A stretch of 64,000 bases of DNA, from positions 620,001-684,000 of the forward strand of contig NZ_JBBKBA010000002.1 of NCBI RefSeq assembly GCF_038404985.1, written 5' to 3'. Made by a program: the position numbers and the translations under genes. The stretch is from Ferrovibrio sp. MS7 (GTDB lineage: Bacteria > Pseudomonadota > Alphaproteobacteria > Ferrovibrionales > Ferrovibrionaceae). The notes under the pieces were generated by a model. The model saw only the letters and a program-made list of their open reading frames with translations, ran no database searches and was not told the origin of the DNA. Positions 34,165 to 41,761 of this stretch are shown here, piece after piece. Every line of letters begins with the position of its first letter. Position 1 is the first letter of the stretch.

Positions 34165-35105
34165 TGAACCAGCCGGCCCCAGACCACATCCGCCCAGGGC
34201 ACACTCGCCCAGAACGCATCCGAGTGGTGGTGGTGACCGGTCTTTCCGGTGCCGGCAAGACCGGTGCGCTGAAAGTGCTGGAAGACCTTGGCTACGAGGC
34301 CGTCGACAATCTGCCGCTGTCGCTGCTGCGCCGCCTGCTGGTCAGCGACGGCGCCCAGGGCGACATGCCGCCGCGCGGCGCCATCGCCGCCGGCATCGAC
34401 AGCCGCACGCGCGATTTCAATGCCGCCGCGCTGGTGCAGTTGATCCGCGAATTGAAGGCACGGCCCGAACTGGATGTGCAACTGGTCTATTTTGACTGCG
34501 AGGATGAAGTGCTGTTCAAGCGCTTCACCGCCACGCGGCGACGCCACCCGCTCGCCGACGACCGCAGCGTTTCCGACGGTATCGCCGCCGAGCGCGCCAT
34601 GATGCAGCCACTGCGCAGCGTTGCGGACCATGTGTTCGATACCTCGGCGCTGGCCTCGCCCGACATGCGCCGCCTGCTGGTGGCCTATTTCAGCCTCGCC
34701 AGCACGCCCACTTTAAGCATCTCGGTGACGTCGTTTTCCTATCGCCTCGGTCTGCCGCGCGAAGCCGACCTGGTTTTCGACGCCCGTTTTCTGCGCAATC
34801 CGCATTATGACGAAATCTTGCGCCCGCGCAGCGGTGACGATCCGGAAGTGGGCGCCTATATTGCTGCGGATCCCGATTGCGAGCCGTTCATGGCGCGCGT
34901 GACGGATCTGCTGGAAAGCCTGCTGCCGCGTTTCGACGCGGAAGGCAAACGCTTCCTGACAATAGCCATGGGTTGTACTGGCGGTCGCCACCGCTCGGTA
35001 TACTTGGCTGAAGATTTGGCCCAGCGCTTGCGCTCGGCCGGCTATCCGGTCAGTCTGCGCCACCGCGACCGCGACCTGACAGGCCAAGACGGCATCACGC
35101 ACTAA
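34164..35105 (+). CDS. rapZ: RNase adapter protein RapZ
   Basis: 313 aa starting at the ATG at 34164, overlapping the hprK stop. An N-terminal P-loop domain (about 15-160) has VVVTGLSGAGKTGALKVLEDLG and a Walker B-like YFDCEDEVL. The C-terminal domain (about 165-310) has SFSYRLGLPREADLVFDARFL and MGCTGGRHRSVYLAEDL, the metabolite- and RNA-binding region. In E. coli RapZ delivers the sRNA GlmZ to RNase E to control GlcN6P synthesis. In alphaproteobacteria the gene is fixed next to hprK and PTS genes, though the RNA target is unclear. Confidence 0.94.
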   Translation: MNQPAPDHIRPGHTRPERIRVVVVTGLSGAGKTGALKVLEDLGYEAVDNLPLSLLRRLLVSDGAQGDMPPRGAIAAGIDSRTRDFNAAALVQLIRELKARPELDVQLVYFDCEDEVLFKRFTATRRRHPLADDRSVSDGIAAERAMMQPLRSVADHVFDTSALASPDMRRLLVAYFSLASTPTLSISVTSFSYRLGLPREADLVFDARFLRNPHYDEILRPRSGDDPEVGAYIAADPDCEPFMARVTDLLESLLPRFDAEGKRFLTIAMGCTGGRHRSVYLAEDLAQRLRSAGYPVSLRHRDRDLTGQDGITH

Positions 35106-35117
35106 GAGACGATAGGC

Positions 35118-35525
35118 ATGATCGGCATCGTTGTTGTCACCCATGGACGCCTGGCGGAGGAATTCATCCTCGCCACTGAGCATGTGCATGGCCCGCAGCG
35201 CAATATGCGCGCCGTCTGCATCGGCCCCGATGACGACATGGAGCAGCGGCGCAAGGATATCCTCGCCGCCGTCGCCGCCGTGGATGACGGCAAGGGCGTG
35301 ATCGTGCTGACCGACATGTTCGGCGGCACGCCGTCCAATCTCGCCATCTCGATCATGAACCAGGCCAATGTCGAGGTGATCGCTGGCGTCAACCTGCCGA
35401 TGCTGATCCGGCTGGCCCAGGTGCGCAGCAAATGCGACCTCGCAGCGGCCGTCACCGCGACGCAGGAAGCCGGGCGCAAGTATATCAACGTCGCCTCCAA
35501 GCTGCTGGCCGGAGACGGCCCGTAA
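35118..35525 (+). CDS. PTS EIIA component (mannose family)
   Basis: 135 aa, single EIIA-Man domain. The phospho-acceptor His9 lies in VVVTHGRLAEEFI, and the second active-site segment VLTDMFGGTPSNLA is at about residues 63-76. No sugar permease is nearby, so it belongs to the regulatory PTS typical of alphaproteobacteria. There it is phosphorylated through HPr and influences ChvGI signalling and carbon/nitrogen balance. Its stop overlaps the HPr gene start by one base (TAATG). Confidence 0.93.
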   Translation: MIGIVVVTHGRLAEEFILATEHVHGPQRNMRAVCIGPDDDMEQRRKDILAAVAAVDDGKGVIVLTDMFGGTPSNLAISIMNQANVEVIAGVNLPMLIRLAQVRSKCDLAAAVTATQEAGRKYINVASKLLAGDGP

Positions 35526-35806
35526 TGTCGGATTCCGTCGTTCGTTCCGTCACTATTGTGAATCAGCGCGGCCTGCATGCCCGAGCGGCGGCGAAGTTCG
35601 TGCAGGTGGTGGCGAAATACCCGCAGGCGCGCATCCAGGTGTCCAAGGACGGCCAGACCGTGAATGGCGAGTCCATCATGGGCCTGATGATGCTGGCCGG
35701 CACCCAGGGCTCCAGCATCGAGATCAGCGCCAACGGCGCCGAGGCCATCCCGGCCATGTCTGCGCTGGTCGAGCTGGTGCAGAACAAGTTCGGCGAAGCG
35801 GAATAA
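35525..35806 (+). CDS. ptsH: Phosphocarrier protein HPr (regulatory PTS, NPr-like)
   Basis: 93 aa. The His18 active-site segment is NQRGLHARAAAKFV, and the regulatory Ser50 lies in GESIMGLMML, the target of HPr kinase encoded upstream. Length and both phosphorylation sites are normal. It passes phosphate from EI-Ntr (not in the window) to the EIIA proteins. It is the last gene of the hprK-rapZ-EIIA-HPr run. The next 180 bases carry a degenerate REP-like palindrome and the ahcY control region. Confidence 0.94.
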   Translation: MSDSVVRSVTIVNQRGLHARAAAKFVQVVAKYPQARIQVSKDGQTVNGESIMGLMMLAGTQGSSIEISANGAEAIPAMSALVELVQNKFGEAE

Positions 35807-35891
35807 CCCCCCGGTTCCTGGCAGATGTGTCTCCCCCGGCCTGACCCAAGGGGTCTCCAGGCATGCCTGAGCCATTTCCGCCTCTATATTC

Positions 35892-35915
35892 CTATATAAA
35901 GATTTCCTTATATAG
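35892..35915. promoter_or_regulatory. 24-bp AT-rich palindrome upstream of ahcY (possible SahR-type operator)
   Basis: CTATATAAAGAT / TTCCTTATATAG is a near-perfect 24-bp inverted repeat (10 of 12 positions symmetric), 73 bases before the ahcY start, in an island of AT-rich sequence. From memory, ArsR-type regulators of the S-adenosylhomocysteine cycle (SahR) bind ATATAAAGA-type palindromes before ahcY and met genes in proteobacteria; the match is suggestive, not proven. It could also overlap promoter elements. Confidence 0.55.
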
Positions 35916-35987
35916 TTCTGGACAGGCCTCGGCGGCCCTGCTACAAACCCGGCCAACCGAAGCCGGTAAAACGCGGAGCATGCGACA

Positions 35988-37379
35988 ATGACCGATTATG
36001 TTGTGAAGGATATGGGCCTGGCCGATTGGGGCCGGAAGGAACTCGACATGGCCGAGACCGAAATGCCCGGTCTGATGGCCACCCGCGAGGAATACGGCCC
36101 GAAGCAGCCGCTGAAGGGCGCCCGCATCGCCGGCTCGCTGCACATGACGATCCAGACCGGCGTGCTGATCGAGACGCTGAAGGCGCTGGGCGCCGATGTG
36201 CGCTGGGCCTCGTGCAACATCTACTCGACCCAGGACCATGCCGCCGCCGCCATTGCCGCCGCCGGCACCCCGGTCTTCGCCGTCAAGGGCGAAACCCTGG
36301 AGGAATACTGGGACTACACCCACCGCATCTTCGAGTGGGCCGATGGCGGCACGCCGAACATGATCCTGGACGATGGCGGCGACGCCACCCTGCTGATCCA
36401 TCTCGGCATGCAGGCGGAGAAGGACGCTTCCGTCATCTCCAAGCCGACCAATGAGGAAGAGACCGTCCTCTATGCCGCGATCGCCAAGAAGCTGAAGACC
36501 TCGCCGGGCTGGTATTCCAGGATGGGCGCCGCGATCAAGGGCGTGACCGAGGAAACCACCACCGGCGTGCATCGCCTCTACATCATGGCCAAGGAAGGCC
36601 GCCTGCTGTTCCCGGCGATCAACGTCAACGACAGCGTCACCAAGTCGAAGTTCGACAACCTCTATGGTTGCCGCGAGAGCCTGGTGGACGGCATCCGTCG
36701 CGGCACCGACGTGATGATGGCCGGCAAGGTCGCCGTAATCGCCGGCTACGGCGATGTCGGCAAGGGTTCCGCCGCTTCGCTGCGCAATGCCGGCTGCCGC
36801 GTGATGGTGACTGAAATCGACCCGATCTGCGCGCTGCAGGCGGCGATGGAAGGCTATCAGGTGGTGACCATGGAAGAAGCCGCCCCGCTGGGCGACATCT
36901 TCTGCACGGCGACTGGCAATGTTGACGTTATCACCGTCGACCATATGCGCGCCATGAAGCATCGCGCCATCGTTTGCAACATCGGCCACTTCGACTCCGA
37001 GATTCAGATCGGCGGTCTGCGGAACTTCAAGTGGCATAACATCAAGCCGCAGGTCGACGAGGTCGAGTTCCCGGACAAGAAGCGCATCATCGTGCTGTCG
37101 GAAGGCCGCCTGGTGAACCTGGGCAATGCCACCGGCCATCCGAGCTTCGTGATGAGCGCCTCCTTCACCAACCAGGTGCTGGCGCAGATCGAATTGTGGA
37201 CCAATCCGGGCAAGTACCAGAAGCAGGTCTACACGCTGCCGAAGCATCTCGACGAGAAGGTGGCCTCGCTGCATCTCGCCAAGGTGGGTGCCAATCTCAC
37301 CAAGCTGACCGACGCCCAGGCGAAGTATCTCGGCGTTGGCCAGACCGGCCCGTTCAAGCCGGATCATTACCGCTACTAA
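35988..37379 (+). CDS. ahcY: Adenosylhomocysteinase
   Basis: 463 aa; reversibly hydrolyses S-adenosylhomocysteine to adenosine and homocysteine, relieving product inhibition of methyltransferases. Signatures are [20 protein letters not shown] near residues 50-70, the substrate segment [28 protein letters not shown] near 210, the NAD-binding [18 protein letters not shown] near 250, and the C-terminal KPDHYRY that reaches into the partner subunit. Full length. A GGAG lies ten bases upstream. The AT-rich palindrome upstream and the GC hairpin downstream suggest its own transcription unit. Confidence 0.97.
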   Translation: MTDYVVKDMGLADWGRKELDMAETEMPGLMATREEYGPKQPLKGARIAGSLHMTIQTGVLIETLKALGADVRWASCNIYSTQDHAAAAIAAAGTPVFAVKGETLEEYWDYTHRIFEWADGGTPNMILDDGGDATLLIHLGMQAEKDASVISKPTNEEETVLYAAIAKKLKTSPGWYSRMGAAIKGVTEETTTGVHRLYIMAKEGRLLFPAINVNDSVTKSKFDNLYGCRESLVDGIRRGTDVMMAGKVAVIAGYGDVGKGSAASLRNAGCRVMVTEIDPICALQAAMEGYQVVTMEEAAPLGDIFCTATGNVDVITVDHMRAMKHRAIVCNIGHFDSEIQIGGLRNFKWHNIKPQVDEVEFPDKKRIIVLSEGRLVNLGNATGHPSFVMSASFTNQVLAQIELWTNPGKYQKQVYTLPKHLDEKVASLHLAKVGANLTKLTDAQAKYLGVGQTGPFKPDHYRY

Positions 37380-37389
37380 GCTTGCCACA

Positions 37390-37430
37390 CCCCCGGCACC
37401 GGCCCATAGTTGGGGCCGGTTCACCGGGGG
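37390..37430 (+). terminator. GC-rich hairpin after ahcY
   Basis: CCCCCGGCACCGGCCC (37390-37405), a seven-base loop ATAGTTG, and GGGCCGGTTCACCGGGGG (37413-37430) form a long stem with one small bulge, starting ten bases after the ahcY stop. There is no T-run, so it may be a terminator, a 3'-end stabiliser or an attenuator ahead of the DivL-like gene, whose TTG start lies only seven bases past the hairpin. Confidence 0.6.
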
Positions 37431-37436
37431 ATTCGC

Positions 37437-39536
37437 TTGGACGCGGCAGGCTGGATTTTCGCATTGGGCGCGGGCGTCGCCGCTGGCTTAGCCGGCTGGC
37501 AGGCGATCCGCGCCCAACGTCTTTCTGCCGCCTTGCGCGAGGCCGCCGAACGCCTTGCCGCGCGTGACGCCGCGCTTGCCGCCGCCCGCACCGACAATGC
37601 CAGCCTTGCCGCAGAATCCGACCAGATAGACACCCTGGCACGCGAGCGCGCCGAGCTGCAGGCCGAGAATCACCGCCTGATCGATGCCGGCAAGCAGGCG
37701 GCGCAACTGCTCGATGCCGCCCCCTTCCCGATCTGGCGTCGTGGCGACGATGGTGCACTGGTCTGGGTCAACCGCCGCTATGCCGAGATGACGGAAGCCA
37801 GTCCCGCCGATGTGGTGACACGCGGCATCGAACTGGCTTCCGCCCATGATCCGGAATTGCCGCGCAGCCTGGCACGCAAGGCCCGCGAGGCCGGCCAGAC
37901 CATGGCCGAGGAGCGCCGCTTCGTCGCCGAGGGCGACCGCCGCAATTACCGCATCTTCGAGATGCCGCTGGAACACGGCTTCCTCGGCTTCGCCCAGGAC
38001 ATCACCCAGGAAGCCGATGCGCGCGGCCAGTTGCGCCGCCACATGGAAGCGCATCTGGAAGTGCTGCGCACGATTTCCACCGCCACCGCGATCTACGGCC
38101 AGGACAAGCGCCTGGTGCTGTGGAATCGCGCCTATGCCCGGCTGTGGCAGCTCGATGAGGCCTGGCTGGAACAGCGCCCGACCTTTGGCGAAGTGCTGGA
38201 ACAACTGCGCGCCGAACGCCGCCTGCCGGAGCAGATCGACTGGCAGGCCTACAAGCAGGGCCAGCTTGCGCTCTTCACCACGGTGATCGAGCGCCAGGAA
38301 GAACTGATGCACCTGCCCGATGGCTCGACCCTGCGGCTGGTGATCAGCGCCTATCCCTCCGGCGGCCTGTTCTTCGCCTATGACGACGTGACGCGGCAAT
38401 TGACACTGGAACGCGCCACCAACACGCTGACCGCCGTGCAGCGCGCCACGCTGGATAATCTCTATGAAGCCGTGGTGGTGTTCGGCCCCGATGGCCGCCT
38501 GTCGCTTTATAACCGCGCCTTCGCCGAACTCTGGCAACTCGACGATGACCGGCTGAATCGCCAGCCCCACATCACCGAAGTGCTGGAATGGGCGCGGCCG
38601 CTGCTGCCACGCGGCAATGACTGGCAGGCCTGGCGTGACCAGTCGGTGGATGGCTTCGCCGCCCGCCGCGCTGGCCAGGGCCGTCTGGAACGCGGCGACG
38701 ACAAGGTGATAGACCAGGCCAGTGTGCCGCTGCCCGATGGTTCGATGCTCTATACCTACCTGGATGTGAGCGCCTCCGTGCGCATCCAGCGCGCGCTCCG
38801 CGAGCGCAACGAGGCGCTGGAACGCACCGACCGCATGAACGCGGCGTTCATATCCAACATCACCCATGAACTGCGCTCACCCCTCGGCACCCTGATCAGC
38901 ATGACCGAAGTGCTGAGCCACGGCATCCTCGGCCCGGTCAACGAACGCCAGGCGGAATATGGCCGCGACATCATGCAGGCCTCGCGGCATCTGCTGCGGC
39001 TGCTGGACGACATCATCGTCATCGCCGCCATCGAGGTCGGGCAACTGGCACTGGAGCCGGAGAATTTCTCCACGGCCGAACTATGGCAGGAGGATGCCGC
39101 GCAATGGCGCGACAGCGCCGAGCATCACGGCATCACGCTGACCTTGCCCGATGCGGTGCAGGACAATCCCTGCCATGGCGACCTGCAGCGCCTGCGCCAG
39201 GCCTTGGGCAGCATCATGCTGGCGGCGCTGAACGGCACGCCCCAGGGCGGCGGCCTGCGCCTCGGCATTACCCAAGGCACGGATTGCCTGAGCATCGAGA
39301 TTGAAAGCCATAGCGGCGGCCTGGCGCCGATTGCGCCGTCGCGCCTGTTCGCCGACCTACAGCCGCAACCCGAGCGCCGCCATGGCAGTGCCAATCTTTC
39401 CCTGCTGGTGGCACGCGGCCTGATCGAGTTGCATGGCGGCAGCGTGACCGTGCGGAGCCAGGAAACCGGTCAGACCCTGCAAATCCGCCTGCCCGCCGGT
39501 GGTGCCGCGATTGCGGCCCCGGCACGGCCGAACTAG
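37437..39536 (+). CDS. divL: DivL-like PAS histidine kinase with degenerate ATPase domain
   Basis: 699 aa with a TTG start at 37437 (GGGGG upstream); an earlier in-frame TTG at 37410 lies inside the hairpin. One N-terminal membrane helix (about 4-23), a coiled coil (about 25-80), three PAS domains (about 85-185, 200-325, 340-450), then HisKA with His477 in SNITHELRSPLG. The HATPase region (about 550-690) is badly eroded: the N-box Asn is missing (IMLAALNGTP), G1 DxGxG reads SHSGG and G2 reads GSANLSL. Position between ahcY and tsaE and the PAS wording match DivL, the CckA-controlling cell-cycle protein. It probably signals without kinase activity. Confidence 0.72.
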   Translation: MDAAGWIFALGAGVAAGLAGWQAIRAQRLSAALREAAERLAARDAALAAARTDNASLAAESDQIDTLARERAELQAENHRLIDAGKQAAQLLDAAPFPIWRRGDDGALVWVNRRYAEMTEASPADVVTRGIELASAHDPELPRSLARKAREAGQTMAEERRFVAEGDRRNYRIFEMPLEHGFLGFAQDITQEADARGQLRRHMEAHLEVLRTISTATAIYGQDKRLVLWNRAYARLWQLDEAWLEQRPTFGEVLEQLRAERRLPEQIDWQAYKQGQLALFTTVIERQEELMHLPDGSTLRLVISAYPSGGLFFAYDDVTRQLTLERATNTLTAVQRATLDNLYEAVVVFGPDGRLSLYNRAFAELWQLDDDRLNRQPHITEVLEWARPLLPRGNDWQAWRDQSVDGFAARRAGQGRLERGDDKVIDQASVPLPDGSMLYTYLDVSASVRIQRALRERNEALERTDRMNAAFISNITHELRSPLGTLISMTEVLSHGILGPVNERQAEYGRDIMQASRHLLRLLDDIIVIAAIEVGQLALEPENFSTAELWQEDAAQWRDSAEHHGITLTLPDAVQDNPCHGDLQRLRQALGSIMLAALNGTPQGGGLRLGITQGTDCLSIEIESHSGGLAPIAPSRLFADLQPQPERRHGSANLSLLVARGLIELHGGSVTVRSQETGQTLQIRLPAGGAAIAAPARPN

Positions 39537-39546
39537 ACTCAGCGCC

Positions 39547-40011
39547 ATGCCCGACCTGCTGACGCTGACCCTGCCCGATGAGGCCGCCACTGCCGCTTTG
39601 GCTGCTGCGCTGGCGCCACGCCTCAAGGCCGGCGATGCCCTGCTGCTGCAGGGGCCGCTGGGCGCAGGCAAGACCAGCTTCGCCCGCGCCGCGATCCGCG
39701 CGCTCTGCGGCCCCGGCACCGAAGTGCCAAGCCCCAGCTTCAATCTGGTGCTGACCTATGACACGCCGGCCGGCCCGCTCTGGCATGTCGATCTCTACCG
39801 CGTTGCCGATCCGCGCGAAGTGGATGAACTCGGCCTTGAGGAAATCTTCGCCGATGGCATCGCGCTGATCGAATGGCCCGACCGGTTGGGGCCGGATGCG
39901 CCGCGCGGCGCGCTGACATTGAGCCTGCTTCCCACCACCGGCAGCAGCCGGAAAGCCACGTTCCAGGGCGCCGGGGATTGGGCGCCACGTTTGAGTGATC
40001 TGAAAGCATGA
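39547..40011 (+). CDS. tsaE: tRNA t6A37 biosynthesis ATPase TsaE
   Basis: 154 aa from the ATG at 39547. Walker A LQGPLGAGKTSFARA near residues 33-47, the switch-like VPSPSFNLVLTYD near 59-71, and LWHVDLYRVADPREVDELGLEE near 77-98 with Walker B-like Asp are diagnostic. TsaE works with TsaB and TsaD to form threonylcarbamoyladenosine on ANN-decoding tRNAs; the other subunits are not in the window. It overlaps the AmgK gene by four bases. Its place after divL is the usual alphaproteobacterial order. Confidence 0.94.
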   Translation: MPDLLTLTLPDEAATAALAAALAPRLKAGDALLLQGPLGAGKTSFARAAIRALCGPGTEVPSPSFNLVLTYDTPAGPLWHVDLYRVADPREVDELGLEEIFADGIALIEWPDRLGPDAPRGALTLSLLPTTGSSRKATFQGAGDWAPRLSDLKA

Positions 40012-41012
40012 CCGACCGCAAAGACCTGGCGCAGCATTTCATCAACCACGCCGGCTGGGGCGATGCCGAGCGCCGCATGCTGGCCGGCGATGCCTCGTTC
40101 CGCAAATACGAGCGCCTGCATCGCGGCAAAGAAACCGCCGTGCTGATGGATGCGCCGCCACCGCAGGAAGATGTGCGCCCCTTCATCCGCATGGCGCGCT
40201 GGCTGTGTGAAAGCGGCTTCAGCGCGCCGCGTATCCTGGCTGAAGACATCGAGCATGGCTTTCTGCTGCTGGAAGACTTAGGCGACGATCTCTATTCCCG
40301 CCTGCTGCGCCAGGGCGGCAACGAGCAGGAACTCTATGAAGCGGCGATAGACCAGCAACTGGCGCTGCATCAGCATGCTGCTCCTGCCGGCATCGCGCCC
40401 TATGATGTGCCGCGCCTGGTAGATGAAGCCGGGCTGTTTCCGGACTGGTATCTGCCGGCCCTGCATGGCGCACCGGTTTCCGCCGACCTGCGGGCCGAAT
40501 TCGACACCCTGATCGGCGGGCTGGCACCCGCGGCGATTGCGGCACGGCCCGTTGCCGTGCTGCGCGACTATCATGCCGACAATCTGCTGTGGCTGCCGCA
40601 GCGCCAGGGCCCTGCCCGCGTCGGCCTGCTGGATTTCCAGGATGCCGTGGCCGGCCATCCGGCCTATGACTTGGTATCGCTGCTGGAAGACGCGCGTCGC
40701 GACGTGGCACCGGCACTGGCCGAAGCCATGCTGGCCCGCTACATCGCACAAAGCGGCGTTGATGCAGCGGCCTTTCGCCGCGCCTATGCCATCCTGGGTG
40801 CGCAGCGCAATATCCGCATCATCGGCATCTTCACCCGGCTGTGGAAACGCGATGGCAAGAAAGGCTACCAGGCCTTCATGCCGCGCATGTGGGGCCTGCT
40901 GGAGCGCGACCTGCAACACCCGGAATTGCAGCCATTGCGCGCCTTCATCGACCGCGTGGCGCCACCAGCATTGCGCCGCCAGCCGCTGCCCGGCCTGGAG
41001 CAGGCGGCATGA
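40008..41012 (+). CDS. amgK: N-acetylmuramate/N-acetylglucosamine 1-kinase (AmgK-like)
   Basis: 334 aa of the aminoglycoside phosphotransferase fold. GDASFRKYERL near residues 26-36 is the glycine loop, VLMDAPPPQEDVRPF carries the hinge, VLRDYHADNLLW near 183 is the catalytic HxDxxxxN-like loop, and VGLLDFQDAVAGHPAYDL near 205 is the metal-binding loop. With MurU encoded next it salvages MurNAc and GlcNAc from peptidoglycan turnover straight into UDP-sugars, bypassing de novo synthesis. It is translationally coupled on both sides by ATGA overlaps. Confidence 0.9.
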   Translation: MTDRKDLAQHFINHAGWGDAERRMLAGDASFRKYERLHRGKETAVLMDAPPPQEDVRPFIRMARWLCESGFSAPRILAEDIEHGFLLLEDLGDDLYSRLLRQGGNEQELYEAAIDQQLALHQHAAPAGIAPYDVPRLVDEAGLFPDWYLPALHGAPVSADLRAEFDTLIGGLAPAAIAARPVAVLRDYHADNLLWLPQRQGPARVGLLDFQDAVAGHPAYDLVSLLEDARRDVAPALAEAMLARYIAQSGVDAAAFRRAYAILGAQRNIRIIGIFTRLWKRDGKKGYQAFMPRMWGLLERDLQHPELQPLRAFIDRVAPPALRRQPLPGLEQAA

Positions 41013-41761
41013 TCGCCCCCGTATCATTCAATCGACCGAAAACCGCCATGGTGCTGGCGGCCGGCCTCGGTACCCGGCTGAAGCCGATCACCGACACATT
41101 GCCCAAGCCGCTGGTGCAGGTGGCCGGCCGCAGCCTGCTCGACCGCTGCCTCGACCGCCTGGTAGAAGCCGGTGTGCAGCGCGCGGTGGTGAATATCCAC
41201 TGGCTGGGCGAGCAAATCCGTAGCCATCTGCAAAGCCGCAAGGATATCGAGACTGTTATTTCCGATGAGAGCGATGCCTTGCTTGAAACCGGCGGCGGCC
41301 TAGTGCGCGCGCTGCCTTTGCTCGGCGATGCGCCCTTCTTCTCGGTCAATGCCGACCTGATCTGGCGCGATGCGCGCGGCAATTCGCTGAAACGGCTGGC
41401 GCAGCGTTTCGATGCCGCCGAGATGGATGCCTTGTTGCTGTTGCAGCCGACCACCGCCGCCACCGGCTATGATGGCCAGGGCGATTTCACCATGGATCAG
41501 ATGGGACGCCTGACACGACGCGACATCCGTGCCGTGGCGCCTTTCGTCTATACCGGCGTGCAGATTGTGTCGCCAGCCTTGCTGCGCGATGCCCCGGCCG
41601 GCGCCTTCTCGCTCAACCTGCTCTATAACCGCGCCATCGAGGCCGGGCGGCTTTATGGCATGCGCCATGAAGGCGACTGGATGGATGTCGGCACGCATGC
41701 CGGCATTGCCGAGGCCGAGGCACGGCTGGCCGAGCCGATCAGCCATGGCCGCCGCACCTAG
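41009..41761 (+). CDS. murU: N-acetylmuramate-1-phosphate uridylyltransferase (MurU-like)
   Basis: 250 aa from the ATG at 41009. Nucleotidyltransferase signature MVLAAGLGTRLKPITDTLPKPLVQVAGRSL near residues 14-43 (split here over the GLGTRLKP and PKPLVQVAG motifs), FFSVNADLIW with the metal-binding Asp near 110, and the C-terminal EGDWMDVGT segment with the second metal-ligand Asp. It makes UDP-MurNAc from MurNAc-1-P produced by AmgK. Older annotation would call it mannose-1-P guanylyltransferase-like; the amgK neighbour favours MurU. Overlaps addB by 17 bases. Confidence 0.9.
   Translation: MIAPVSFNRPKTAMVLAAGLGTRLKPITDTLPKPLVQVAGRSLLDRCLDRLVEAGVQRAVVNIHWLGEQIRSHLQSRKDIETVISDESDALLETGGGLVRALPLLGDAPFFSVNADLIWRDARGNSLKRLAQRFDAAEMDALLLLQPTTAATGYDGQGDFTMDQMGRLTRRDIRAVAPFVYTGVQIVSPALLRDAPAGAFSLNLLYNRAIEAGRLYGMRHEGDWMDVGTHAGIAEAEARLAEPISHGRRT

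Noticed and set aside
35817-35870. Degenerate CCCGG/GGGG palindrome after the HPr gene as a full REP-like unit
   Set aside because: The stem is interrupted and the ATGACGA tail is missing; noted only as a possible decayed copy.
35940-35987. SAM or SAH riboswitch in the ahcY leader (CCGGC/GCCGG stem at 35949-35966)
   Set aside because: Only a five-base stem is visible, without the conserved joining sequences of the known SAM/SAH classes that I can recall.
35892-37424. 510-aa open frame on the minus strand, antisense to ahcY
   Set aside because: It mirrors a highly conserved enzyme, is rich in His/Gly/Arg as expected of a complementary-frame translation of GC-rich codons, and has no family signature.
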